A model generated the notes under the pieces. It was not told where the DNA came from, did not search any database, and was given only the letters and a program-made list of their open reading frames with translations. The position numbers were made by a program, and so were the translations under genes. From JACJWR01 sp964474045 (GTDB lineage: Bacteria; Actinomycetota; Actinomycetes; S36-B12; UBA10799): a DNA stretch of 64,000 bases. Position 1 is the stretch's first letter. Every line of letters starts with the position of its first letter. This document shows, one piece after another, positions 1 through 6,920 of this stretch. The stretch is from positions 87,012 through 151,011 of the forward strand of contig CAYYRC010000003.1 of assembly GCA_964474045.1 (NCBI GenBank), given 5' to 3'.

Positions 1-1
1 C

Positions 2-253
2 GTGCTGATCCTCGGTGGTGCCGGGCGCGTGCTGGGGCCGGTGCTCGGCGCGGTGGTGTTCTGGTTCCTGTTGGTGTTCATCGACGGCGCGCTCTCGGGG
101 GCGGTGGCAGACGGCACGATCACGTTCATCCGCAACGACCAGGTCGGCCAGGTGCGCTACTGGATTCTGGGACTGGCCCTCATGCTCTTGATGATCTACC
201 GCCCGCAAGGGATTCTCGGGGACAAGAAGGAGTTGGCTCTGGATGCCCGATAA
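2..253 (+). CDS. livM: Branched-chain amino-acid ABC transporter permease LivM, C-terminal end (5' truncated by window)
   Basis: This is the last 83 residues of a membrane permease; the gene starts before the window. Two hydrophobic segments are visible, followed by the IYRPQGILG-type ending that is typical of LivM-family permeases of branched-chain amino-acid (or related amide/urea) importers. It would form the transmembrane channel with a LivH partner, which is not in the window. The stop lies inside the start of the next ATPase gene (11-nt overlap), so the genes are translationally coupled. The substrate cannot be read from this fragment. Confidence 0.85.
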   Translation: MLILGGAGRVLGPVLGAVVFWFLLVFIDGALSGAVADGTITFIRNDQVGQVRYWILGLALMLLMIYRPQGILGDKKELALDAR

Positions 254-1229
254 GCGCTCGTCCAAGAAGACGCCGCCCCGGCCGCAACCGGCCGGCGGAG
301 CGCGGCAGGCCGCCGCCGATCTGGCAACAGCGGAACTCATCAACGGTCTGCCGGCGGGCAAGCGGCGCGCCCGCGAGGCCCTGGCCGACGTGGCGCACGA
401 GCCGGGCGCCGCCAAGCCGGACCCGATACTGATCGCCGACGGTATCGTCCGACGCTTCGGCGGGCTGGTCGCCGTCGACGTCGAGCACTTGGAGGTTCAG
501 CGTGGCGCGATCACAGCGCTGATCGGCCCCAACGGCGCGGGCAAGACCACTTTCTTCAACCTCCTGACCGGCTTCGACCAGCCCAACGAGGGTCGCTGGT
601 CGTTCAACGGCATCGAGCTCAAGGGCAAGGCCGCCTACAAGGTGGCCCGGCTGGGCATGGTGCGCACCTTCCAGCTGACCAAGGCGCTCAGCCGGATGAA
701 GGTAATCGACAACATGAGTCTGGGCGCGACGGACCAGCGCGGTGAGCACTTCCTCGCCGCACTCGTACCGGGTTTGTGGCGCCGGCAGGAGCGCGCCATC
801 GAGGCCAAGGCGGACGGGCTGCTCAAGCAGTTCAAGCTGGACTCCAAGCGGGAGGACTTCGCCGGGTCGCTGTCCGGGGGTCAGCGCAAGCTGCTCGAGA
901 TGGCTCGCGCCCTCATGACCGACCCTGACCTGGTGATGCTCGACGAGCCCATGGCCGGGGTGAACCCGGCGCTGACGCAGTCGCTGCTCGGACACATCAT
1001 GGACCTGCGCGAGCAGGGCATGTCGGTGGTATTCGTGGAGCACGACATGGACGTCGTGCGGACCATCAGCGACTGGGTGGTGGTCATGGGCCAGGGCAAG
1101 ATCATCGCCGAGGGCCCACCGGACGCCGTGATGCGCAACCCCGCCGTCATCGATGCCTACCTGGGAACCCACCACGACAAGGCGTTGACAGCCACCGGCG
1201 AGTCGCTGTCCTACTCGGAGATGGAGTAG
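243..1229 (+). CDS. livG: Branched-chain amino-acid ABC transporter ATP-binding protein LivG
   Basis: This is one of the two cytoplasmic ATPases of a Liv-type importer. The ABC core begins near residue 60, with Walker A GPNGAGKTT (95-103), signature LSGGQ (210-214) and Walker B VMLDEP (231-236). The VEHDMDVV stretch and the C-terminal NPAVIDAYLG match the LivG branch. Residues 1-60 form a Lys/Ala/Pro-rich extension that most LivG proteins lack. The ATG is chosen because AAGGAG lies just upstream, inside the end of livM. It is followed after 4 nt by livF. The family assignment is firm; branched-chain amino acids as substrate are inferred. Confidence 0.9.
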   Translation: MPDKRSSKKTPPRPQPAGGARQAAADLATAELINGLPAGKRRAREALADVAHEPGAAKPDPILIADGIVRRFGGLVAVDVEHLEVQRGAITALIGPNGAGKTTFFNLLTGFDQPNEGRWSFNGIELKGKAAYKVARLGMVRTFQLTKALSRMKVIDNMSLGATDQRGEHFLAALVPGLWRRQERAIEAKADGLLKQFKLDSKREDFAGSLSGGQRKLLEMARALMTDPDLVMLDEPMAGVNPALTQSLLGHIMDLREQGMSVVFVEHDMDVVRTISDWVVVMGQGKIIAEGPPDAVMRNPAVIDAYLGTHHDKALTATGESLSYSEME

Positions 1230-1233
1230 CCGC

Positions 1234-2088
1234 ATGAGCGTCTCCCCCAACGACCCAGCGGAGTTCGAGCGCGAGATCGACCTGGACGCGCAGCAGCGCG
1301 GCGGGCACGGGCGGCACGAGGGGTCCACGGCCCATCTGGACCGCACGGAGCACCTGGACAAGGCCAAGGACGCGGTCGTCCGCATGGACCAGATCGTGGC
1401 TGGCTATATCCCCGGCGTGAACATCATCAACGGCGCGGACCTCTACGCCCGCAAGGGCGAGCTCGTCGGCATCATCGGTCCCAACGGGGCGGGCAAGTCC
1501 ACACTGCTCAAGGCCCTGTTCGGGCTGGTCAAAGTCAGCTCCGGCCGCGTCACGCTGGGCGAGGAGGACATCACCAACATGCGCGCCGACGAGCTCGTCG
1601 CGCGCGGCATCGGCTTCGTGCCGCAGACCAACAACGTTTTCCCCTCGCTGACCATCGAGGAGAACCTGCAGATGGGCTGCTTCCAGCGGCCGTCGGTCTT
1701 CGCCGAGCGGTTCGAGTTCGTTTCCGGGCTGTTCCCGGCCCTTGCGGACAGGCGCAAGCAGCGGGCAGGGTCACTGTCCGGCGGCGAGCGCCAGATGGTC
1801 GCCATGGGCCGCGCGCTGATGATGGATCCCTCCGTGCTGCTGCTCGACGAGCCCAGTGCCGGACTGTCCCCGGCACTCACCGACGAGGCGTTCGTCCGGG
1901 TGAAGGAGATCAACGCGACGGGAGTGACAGTGATCATGGTCGAGCAGAACGCGGCCCGTTGTCTGCAGATCGTGGATCGCGCCTACGTGCTCGATCAGGG
2001 TCGCAACGCCTACACGGGCACCGGCCGGGCGCTGGCGAACGACCCCAAGGTGATCGAGCTCTACCTGGGGACGCTGGCCAAGGCCTAG
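1234..2088 (+). CDS. livF: Branched-chain amino-acid ABC transporter ATP-binding protein LivF
   Basis: This is the second ATPase of the importer. After an acidic N-terminal extension of about 48 residues come Walker A GPNGAGKST (82-90), an LSGGERQ signature, Walker B VLLLDEP and a C-terminal YLG ending, as in LivF. The start follows livG by 4 nt, with a GGAG sequence in the last codons of livG. It is the last gene of the livM-livG-livF run; downstream lie about 380 nt without a plus-strand gene. The cognate-type binding protein is encoded separately on the other strand at 3651-4970. Confidence 0.9.
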   Translation: MSVSPNDPAEFEREIDLDAQQRGGHGRHEGSTAHLDRTEHLDKAKDAVVRMDQIVAGYIPGVNIINGADLYARKGELVGIIGPNGAGKSTLLKALFGLVKVSSGRVTLGEEDITNMRADELVARGIGFVPQTNNVFPSLTIEENLQMGCFQRPSVFAERFEFVSGLFPALADRRKQRAGSLSGGERQMVAMGRALMMDPSVLLLDEPSAGLSPALTDEAFVRVKEINATGVTVIMVEQNAARCLQIVDRAYVLDQGRNAYTGTGRALANDPKVIELYLGTLAKA

Positions 2089-2170
2089 TCGCGCGGTCAG
2101 GCCCCCGCCACCACCAACAGCCCAACGGTGGACCGATTCCCGCGGGTCGCGATCACGAAGCCAATACTCA

Positions 2171-2330
2171 GATCGCACTGCGAACTGCGGTTTTCGATGG
2201 GCTCCTGGTGGCCTTGGGCAAGGACCGCACTCCGAACAGAGGTTTACGGCACGATTTCGGGAGCGTAAACCTCACCCCGGAGTGCGTTCGACTGGCAGGG
2301 CCGAAATAGACCACACTTCAGAGTGCGATC
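2171..2330. repeat. R1 dispersed intergenic repeat, copy 1
   Basis: This is one of three related elements of about 160 bp in the window. It has two forward units near 2171 and 2224 (core GAAnTGnGGTTT) and two inverted units near 2265 and 2305. The outer units pair with each other: the ends GATCGCACT and AGTGCGATC are perfect inverted repeats. The inner pair shares GCACTCCG and AGGTTTACG with its partner. The whole can fold as nested hairpins. It fills the middle of the 383-nt gap after livF; I see nothing else in 2089-2170. Confidence 0.75.
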
Positions 2331-2415
2331 AGAGCACCGACGGGCCTGCACAGCCCCAGGTATCCCATTCCGGAGCTTGTCCCGCCAGGCCGGCCGGGAT
2401 CCGGAGGTGGGGGTA

Positions 2416-2476
2416 GGTGATCCGCCCGAACGTCGGGCGACTGGGAATAGTAGCCGCTCGCGGGTAGCGGATCACC
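2416..2476. terminator. Compound palindrome at the 3' end of the AbiEi-like gene
   Basis: Perfect 10-bp arms GGTGATCCGC (2416-2425) and GCGGATCACC (2467-2476) enclose a smaller CCCGA/TCGGG hairpin (2425-2437). The right arm includes the stop codon of the minus-strand gene, so the structure lies at its 3' end. There is no U-tract. A role as an intrinsic-like terminator is inferred from position and folding only. Confidence 0.4.
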
Positions 2477-3512
2477 CGACCCAACCGTGCGCACGAAGGC
2501 GCGCCGCGATCCGCGCAAGTACCGGGGCAGGGCGGTACATCATGTCCCGGGCCTGCCAGCGGATTACTTCGACTCCGGCCTGCTGCAACTGGTGCTGCCG
2601 CTCGGCCTCGCGCACCAGGACACCATCGTCGGCCCCGAAAGTCCCGTCGTACTTGGCTCTGCCGTCGCATTCCCCCGCGACGCCGAACTCGTCCCACCAG
2701 AAGTCGACGTAAACGGAGCCGCCCGGCAACGTGAATCCTCGCTGACAGTCCGGTGCCACCATGCCGGCCTCGACGATCCGGCCGTACGACAGCGACTCGG
2801 CGGGCGACTCACGGCGCGGATCGGTCAGTCCGATCACCCGCGACGCCGCGCGTTGCCAATGCAGGGGCGTCACACAGGCCTCCTGCAGCGTTCGCGCGGC
2901 CAGGTAGTGGATTCGCTGGTTGCGCGGGCCCCGCAGGTTCCCAGCCGACACGTGTCCGGCCAGGGACGCCCGCGCGACCGTATCGCTCACCATGAGCGCC
3001 TCGGCCAGCGGCAGTTCACAGGCGAGGTCCACTGCCGTCCGGGCAGCCGAGGTGACGCGGACATCCCCCGCCAGGGGGTGCGACACAGTGGACACCGCCG
3101 CCGGGGGAAGCGCTCGCAGCACGATGCGCGGGTTGCCGCCGCTGCGTCTGGTCGGAGTGGGAGATCGGGTGAAAGTGGGCATCCCGGCAGCCGCTGAAGG
3201 GCCATCCAGGAGGGGAAGCCCCAGTAGCAGGGCCGCCGAGGTGTGGCTGGCCACCAGATCTGGGCGCAGCATCTGCGTGGCTGCGACGCTCAGCGCGTGC
3301 CGCTCGCGAGCATCCGAAGGCAGCTGCGCGGTGGCGAGGTACACCCCGCGCACAATCCGGATGACGTCCCCCCGAGCCACGGCTCGTCGCAGCACGTCGG
3401 GTGCCACACCGACATCTCTGGGCCGGAAGAGGACGGTAGGCGGTTGCCACAGTGGTCTGCCCATGGGCGGGAGCCTGCCCGATGGAGGCGAGCCCCTGGT
3501 GGGGTCGTCCAC
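2472..3512 (-). CDS. AbiEi-antitoxin-like protein with C-terminal Vsr/DUF559-like nuclease-fold domain
   Basis: The 346-residue protein has an N-terminal winged-helix-like region. Its pattern of 'LRRAVARGDVIRIVRGVY' followed by an AASHTSAALLLGLPL-like segment is the arrangement seen in AbiEi-family antitoxins of actinobacteria. The C-terminal third has features of the Vsr/DUF559 endonuclease-like fold: SPAESLS, a D-x-W...EFGVAGECDG core, and a downstream Arg-rich helix ending AGVEVIRW. No partner AbiEii toxin lies next to it, so it is an orphan. It sits between livF and the Liv binding protein, next to an R1 repeat, which suggests a later insertion. Catalytic activity is not shown. Start choice is uncertain; an inner ATG near 3461 is possible. 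Confidence 0.65.
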   Translation of the reverse strand: MDDPTRGSPPSGRLPPMGRPLWQPPTVLFRPRDVGVAPDVLRRAVARGDVIRIVRGVYLATAQLPSDARERHALSVAATQMLRPDLVASHTSAALLLGLPLLDGPSAAAGMPTFTRSPTPTRRSGGNPRIVLRALPPAAVSTVSHPLAGDVRVTSAARTAVDLACELPLAEALMVSDTVARASLAGHVSAGNLRGPRNQRIHYLAARTLQEACVTPLHWQRAASRVIGLTDPRRESPAESLSYGRIVEAGMVAPDCQRGFTLPGGSVYVDFWWDEFGVAGECDGRAKYDGTFGADDGVLVREAERQHQLQQAGVEVIRWQARDMMYRPAPVLARIAARLRAHGWVG

Positions 3513-3580
3513 AGGGAGCCTGGGTGACTGCGCGCCTCAGGTGCCGCCGCGAATGCCGGCGGCCGGGGTCAGACGTACGT

Positions 3581-3615
3581 GGTCCCCGCCGCATCGATGG
3601 GATGCGACGGGGACC
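3581..3615 (-). terminator. Strong hairpin downstream of the Liv-type binding protein gene
   Basis: A 15-bp stem with a single C-A mismatch (arms 3581-3595 and 3601-3615, beginning GGTCCCCG) and a 5-nt loop lies 36 nt past the stop of the minus-strand lipoprotein gene. No U-tract follows, as is common in high-GC actinobacteria. It most likely ends transcription of that gene before the AbiEi-like gene. Confidence 0.6.
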
Positions 3616-3650
3616 AACCGACACCTGGGCCCGCGGAAGGCCGTGGGTCG

Positions 3651-4970
3651 CTAGCTGGCGCTCGCGCTCGCGCTGCCGGAAGAGGATCCGGTGCTTGCGG
3701 GCACGTCCGCCACCACGGTGTTGTTCAGCGTGTACTTGTTGTCCGGGCCGAACACGTACACGCCCATAGCCGCACGGCTGGGGTCGCCGTTGGCGTCGAG
3801 GTTGATGGGTCCCGACTGGCCCTCGTAGTTGATGGTCTTGCCGGCGTTCAGCAGCTCAAGGCAGGCGGTGAAGGTGCTGCAGACCTCACCCTCGTTGTTG
3901 GCGCCCGAGACCTTGGCGATGTTCTGCGCGATGGCGGTACCGGAGTCGTTCTTGCCGAAGATGGCAGCAAGGGCGATGAGGTTCACGGCGTCGTAGGCCT
4001 CGGCGGCGTAGGTGAAGTCCGTCAGGTTGGGGTTGACGGTGGCCAGCTGCGCGCGGAAGGCGTCCGAGGGCTTGGCGCCCGGCGTCGTGCCCTTCACACC
4101 TGTCATGGTGCCCTCGGGCAGCCCTTCGGCCAGGGTGTTGGACAGGTTGCCGTCGACCAGGTACAGCTGCACCTGCTGCGGACCCACGTTCTGCTTGATC
4201 ATCTCGGCCAGGATCTTCTTCGACTCGTCGAAGCCGATCAGCACGATGCCATCCGGGTTGGTGGCCTTGCACTTGCTGACCTCGGCCTCGAAGGACGCGG
4301 CCTTCGGGTCGTAGATGATCGTGTCGGTGACATTGCCACCGGCCTCGGTGAACACCTGGTCCACGACGTTGGCCAGACCCTCGCCGTAGGCGTCCTGCAG
4401 CGCCATGATGCAGATGTTCTGCTTCCCGTCGGCCAGCGCCTGGTCGGCGAGCACCTTGCCCTGCAGCGTGTCCGGGGGCGCGGTGCGGAAGTACAGGCCC
4501 TTGTCGGGGTAGTCGGTCAGCTTGGTCGAGGTGTTGGCGGGCGAGACCATCACGACGCCGGCGTTGGTGACCTTGTCGATCACCGAGAGCGTCACCGACG
4601 AGGAGGCCGCGCCGACGATGGCGTCGACGCCCTGCGAGATCTCGCGGTCCACGGTCTGCGCTGCGATGTTGGTGGAGGTGTCGCCGGAGTCACCGGTTAC
4701 CGAGTCCACAGGCTTCCCGTTCACGCCCCCGGCGGCGTTGATCTCCTGGATGGCCAGGTCGACGCCGGCGAACTCGGGCGGGCCGAGGAAGGCCAGGGAG
4801 CCGGTCTGCGGCAGCAGGGTGCCGATGATGAGCGTGCCGTTGCCCGAGGCGGGAGCCGCCGATGCGCTGCTCGACCCGCCGCTGCTGGCGCTGTTGCCGC
4901 TGCACGCGGCAAGGGCCAGACCGACGGTTCCGAGCACAACGGCGGAGCGAACAACCTTGGTGCTGGTCAT
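3651..4970 (-). CDS. Branched-chain amino-acid ABC transporter substrate-binding lipoprotein (LivJ/LivK type)
   Basis: The 439-residue secreted protein has a lipoprotein signal (LALAAC, lipid-modified Cys23) and a Ser/Gly/Ala-rich linker. A periplasmic-binding fold of the Leu/Ile/Val family follows (Peripla_BP_6: GTLLPQTGSLAFLG near the start, then alternating domain segments). It would capture the ligand outside the membrane and deliver it to the LivHM channel. The ATG at 4970 has GGAGG 7 nt upstream, which rejects longer in-frame starts. Unlike the usual operon layout it is on the opposite strand from livM-livG-livF and separated by the AbiEi-like gene. The C-terminal tail is a Ser/Ala-rich low-complexity stretch. 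Confidence 0.88.
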   Translation of the reverse strand: MTSTKVVRSAVVLGTVGLALAACSGNSASSGGSSSASAAPASGNGTLIIGTLLPQTGSLAFLGPPEFAGVDLAIQEINAAGGVNGKPVDSVTGDSGDTSTNIAAQTVDREISQGVDAIVGAASSSVTLSVIDKVTNAGVVMVSPANTSTKLTDYPDKGLYFRTAPPDTLQGKVLADQALADGKQNICIMALQDAYGEGLANVVDQVFTEAGGNVTDTIIYDPKAASFEAEVSKCKATNPDGIVLIGFDESKKILAEMIKQNVGPQQVQLYLVDGNLSNTLAEGLPEGTMTGVKGTTPGAKPSDAFRAQLATVNPNLTDFTYAAEAYDAVNLIALAAIFGKNDSGTAIAQNIAKVSGANNEGEVCSTFTACLELLNAGKTINYEGQSGPINLDANGDPSRAAMGVYVFGPDNKYTLNNTVVADVPASTGSSSGSASASAS

Positions 4971-5154
4971 ATGTCCTCCAGAAGTGGATGGGGACCCCTC
5001 GGTGGGATCCGCCCGCCATGAGCGGCGGATAGCCGAAAGTAGCGCCCCAAGGACCCTTGACCCACGAGGCGACGCGGCGTGTTCGCATCTGGTGACAGGA
5101 AATCTGTGAACCAGCGCCATCACCTCCCACGCGCGAGCCGCGGGCCCTGGGCCG

Positions 5155-5730
5155 TCAGTCGCGCTTGCGCTCGGCCAGGATCGCCTCGGCGACAGCGGCC
5201 ATGCTCGTCCGACGGTCCATCGCGGTGCGCCGGAGCCAGGCGAACGCGGCCTCTTCATCCAGGCCCAGCCTGGCCTGGATGACCGCCTTGGCCCGCTCGA
5301 TCACCTTCCGCTCGGTCATCCGGGCGTGCAGGTCGCGCACCTGGGCGCTCAACTCCGCGATGTCGCGGCTGCGCGCGAGCGCCATCTCGATCGCGGGCAC
5401 CAAGTCGCCCGGCACGACCGGCTTCACCAGGTAGGCGCCGGCGCCGGCATCCCGGGCACGCCCGATGAGGTCTGCCTCGCTGTAGGCGGTGAGCATCACC
5501 ACCGCCGTGGAACCGGCCCCCCGGATCAACTCCGCGGCGGTCAGACCGTCCATCGCCGGCATCCTGACGTCCAGCAGCACCACGTCGGGGGCCTGCAGCC
5601 GCACGAGCTCGACGGCGGCCTCGCCAGTCGACGCCTGACCCACGACCTCGTAGCCCGCATCGGCGAGCATCTCGACCAGATCTGCGCGGATGAGAGCCTC
5701 ATCCTCCGCGACCACGACCCTCACCGCCAT
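5155..5730 (-). CDS. pdtaR: PdtaR-like response regulator with ANTAR RNA-binding domain
   Basis: Residues 1-120 form a receiver domain with acidic pocket E9/D10/E11, phospho-acceptor D54, T81 and K103. Residues 125-185 form an ANTAR domain (ERAKAVIQARLGLDEEAAFAWLR core), which binds hairpin pairs in RNA and acts by antitermination. The family prototype is Mycobacterium PdtaR (Rv1626), partner of the kinase PdtaS. No kinase gene is in the window. The start MAVRVVVAED is preferred because upstream codons would run into the tRNA promoter. A TACCCT -10-like box lies 7 nt before the ATG, suggesting a leaderless or nearly leaderless transcript. Confidence 0.88.
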   Translation of the reverse strand: MAVRVVVAEDEALIRADLVEMLADAGYEVVGQASTGEAAVELVRLQAPDVVLLDVRMPAMDGLTAAELIRGAGSTAVVMLTAYSEADLIGRARDAGAGAYLVKPVVPGDLVPAIEMALARSRDIAELSAQVRDLHARMTERKVIERAKAVIQARLGLDEEAAFAWLRRTAMDRRTSMAAVAEAILAERKRD

Positions 5731-5737
5731 GGACCCC

Positions 5738-5747
5738 AGGGTAGGCT
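5738..5747. promoter_or_regulatory. Overlapping divergent -10 boxes of pdtaR (minus) and tRNA-Leu (plus)
   Basis: On the minus strand TACCCT (5743-5738) sits 7 nt before the pdtaR ATG. On the plus strand TAGGCT (5742-5747) sits 10 nt before the tRNA 5' end. Both fit the TANNNT pattern of actinobacterial -10 elements and share two bases. No convincing -35 box is visible for either. The assignment is by pattern only. Confidence 0.4.
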
Positions 5748-5757
5748 TGCCCCCGCC

Positions 5758-5831
5758 GCCCCTGTAGACCAACCGGCAGAGTCACGGGCCTCAAAATCCC
5801 GCCAGTGTGGGTTCGAATCCCACCGGGGGCA
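5758..5831 (+). tRNA. tRNA-Leu (anticodon CAA), unusually short (74 nt, class I-sized variable loop)
   Basis: A full cloverleaf can be drawn. Acceptor GCCCCTG/CGGGGGC has one G-U. The D arm has a 3-bp stem GAC/GTC and loop CAACCGGCAGA with the GG pair. The anticodon stem CGGGC/TCCCG has one C-U mismatch at the loop edge, and the loop CTCAAAA gives anticodon CAA (5792-5794). The variable loop is only CCAGT. The T arm GTGGG-TTCGAAT-CCCAC is perfect, and A73 is the discriminator. CCA is not encoded. The 3-bp D stem, D loop and A73 look leucine-like, but leucine tRNAs normally have a long variable arm and 83-90 nt. Confidence 0.75.
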
Positions 5832-5873
5832 CAACAGAAGGACGCTCCGGCCGTATCGTCGCGCCGCGGGCGC

Positions 5874-6287
5874 CTACTCCTGCGCCAGCCGCGGCTTGAC
5901 CTCCACGATCCGCGCCAGCAGCCCGTTGACGAAGGGCCCCGAGTCGTCAGTCGACAGGTCCGTGGCCATGCCGACCGCCTCCGAGATCGCCACCACGTCG
6001 GGAACGTCATCGGCCCAAAGCAGCTCCCAGACGCCGATGCGCAGCACGTTCCTGTCCACGGCAGGCATCCGGTCCAGCGTCCACCCCACGGCATAGGTCT
6101 CGATGAGCTCGTCGATGCGCTCCCGGTGGGCGACGACGCCCTCGACGATCTGGCGCGTGTAGGGATTGAGCGGATGCTCGGACGTCGCGGCGGTCAGCTC
6201 CAGCTCGACCATGGCATCCTGCCGGCCCACCTCGGAGCCGAAGAGCACGTCCAACGCCCGCTTGCGAGCCTTGCTCCGAGCGGCCAT
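5874..6287 (-). CDS. nusB: Transcription antitermination factor NusB
   Basis: The 137-residue all-helical protein has the NusB signatures: N-terminal R-S-K-A-R-K-R-A-L-D-VLF, the central IVEGVVAHRERIDELI and C-terminal DRNVLRIGVWELL ... P-x-VVAISEAV followed by FVNGLL. NusB with NusE (S10) binds boxA RNA and supports rRNA antitermination. It is the most downstream gene of a minus-strand run with efp and pepQ, a common actinobacterial order. The ATG follows efp by 36 nt. Length is normal for the family. Confidence 0.93.
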   Translation of the reverse strand: MAARSKARKRALDVLFGSEVGRQDAMVELELTAATSEHPLNPYTRQIVEGVVAHRERIDELIETYAVGWTLDRMPAVDRNVLRIGVWELLWADDVPDVVAISEAVGMATDLSTDDSGPFVNGLLARIVEVKPRLAQE

Positions 6288-6323
6288 CAGCGGCGCGAGG
6301 CGCCGGCGAAGGCCGCCGGCCGC

Positions 6324-6881
6324 TCAGGCACGGCCCAGGTACGAGCCGTCGCGGGTGTCCACCCGGATCCGCTCGCCCGACTCCAGGAAGAGCGGCACGG
6401 CGATCTCGGCCCCGGTCTCCAGGCGCGCCGGCTTGGTGCCGCCGGTGGAGCGGTCCCCCTGCAGGCCGGGCTCGGTGTACTCCACGAGCAGCTCCACCGA
6501 CGCCGGGAGCTCGATGTAGAGCGGCTCGCCCTCGTGCACGGCGACGATGGCCTCCTGGTTCTCCAGCAGGTACTTGGCGCCGTCGCCGACGACCGCCTCG
6601 CTGACCGGCAGCTGGTCGTAGGTCTGCACGTCCATGAAGACCCAGTCGGTGCCGTCCTTGTAGAGGTACTGCATCGTGCGCTTGTCGACGGTGGCGGTCT
6701 CGACCTTCACACCGGCGTTGAAGGTGCGGTCGACGACCTTGCCCGACAGCACGTTCTTCAGCTTGGTGCGCACGAAGGCGCCGCCCTTGCCAGGCTTGAC
6801 GTGCTGGAACTCCACCACCGTCCAGAGCTGGCCGTCGATGTTGAGGACCAGGCCGTTCTTGAGGTCGTTCGTGGTGGCCAT
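6324..6881 (-). CDS. efp: Translation elongation factor P
   Basis: The protein is 185 residues, the standard length. The N-terminal KOW-like domain carries the loop VKPGKGGAFVRTK, with the Lys normally at the tip of the ribosome-facing loop. Two OB-like domains follow, ending with the conserved G-x-R-I-x-V-DTRDGSYLGRA. EF-P relieves stalling at polyproline stretches, which are frequent in this window (pilus proteins, linkers). No EpmA/EpmB-type modification gene is present here. The ATG is preceded by an AGAAAGGCGA sequence on the minus strand. Confidence 0.95.
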   Translation of the reverse strand: MATTNDLKNGLVLNIDGQLWTVVEFQHVKPGKGGAFVRTKLKNVLSGKVVDRTFNAGVKVETATVDKRTMQYLYKDGTDWVFMDVQTYDQLPVSEAVVGDGAKYLLENQEAIVAVHEGEPLYIELPASVELLVEYTEPGLQGDRSTGGTKPARLETGAEIAVPLFLESGERIRVDTRDGSYLGRA

Positions 6882-6920
6882 GTTCGCCTTTCTGAGGATG
6901 GTCGTCGTGGCAGGCGCCGG

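Noticed and set aside
180..1385. Open frame of 401 codons on the minus strand opposite livG
   Set aside because: Shadow of a gene with clear ABC motifs; long antisense frames are expected at about 70% GC.
3579..5021. Open frame of 480 codons on the plus strand opposite the Liv binding protein
   Set aside because: The minus-strand frame has a lipobox and a binding-protein fold; this one has a repetitive Gly/Val/Arg composition.
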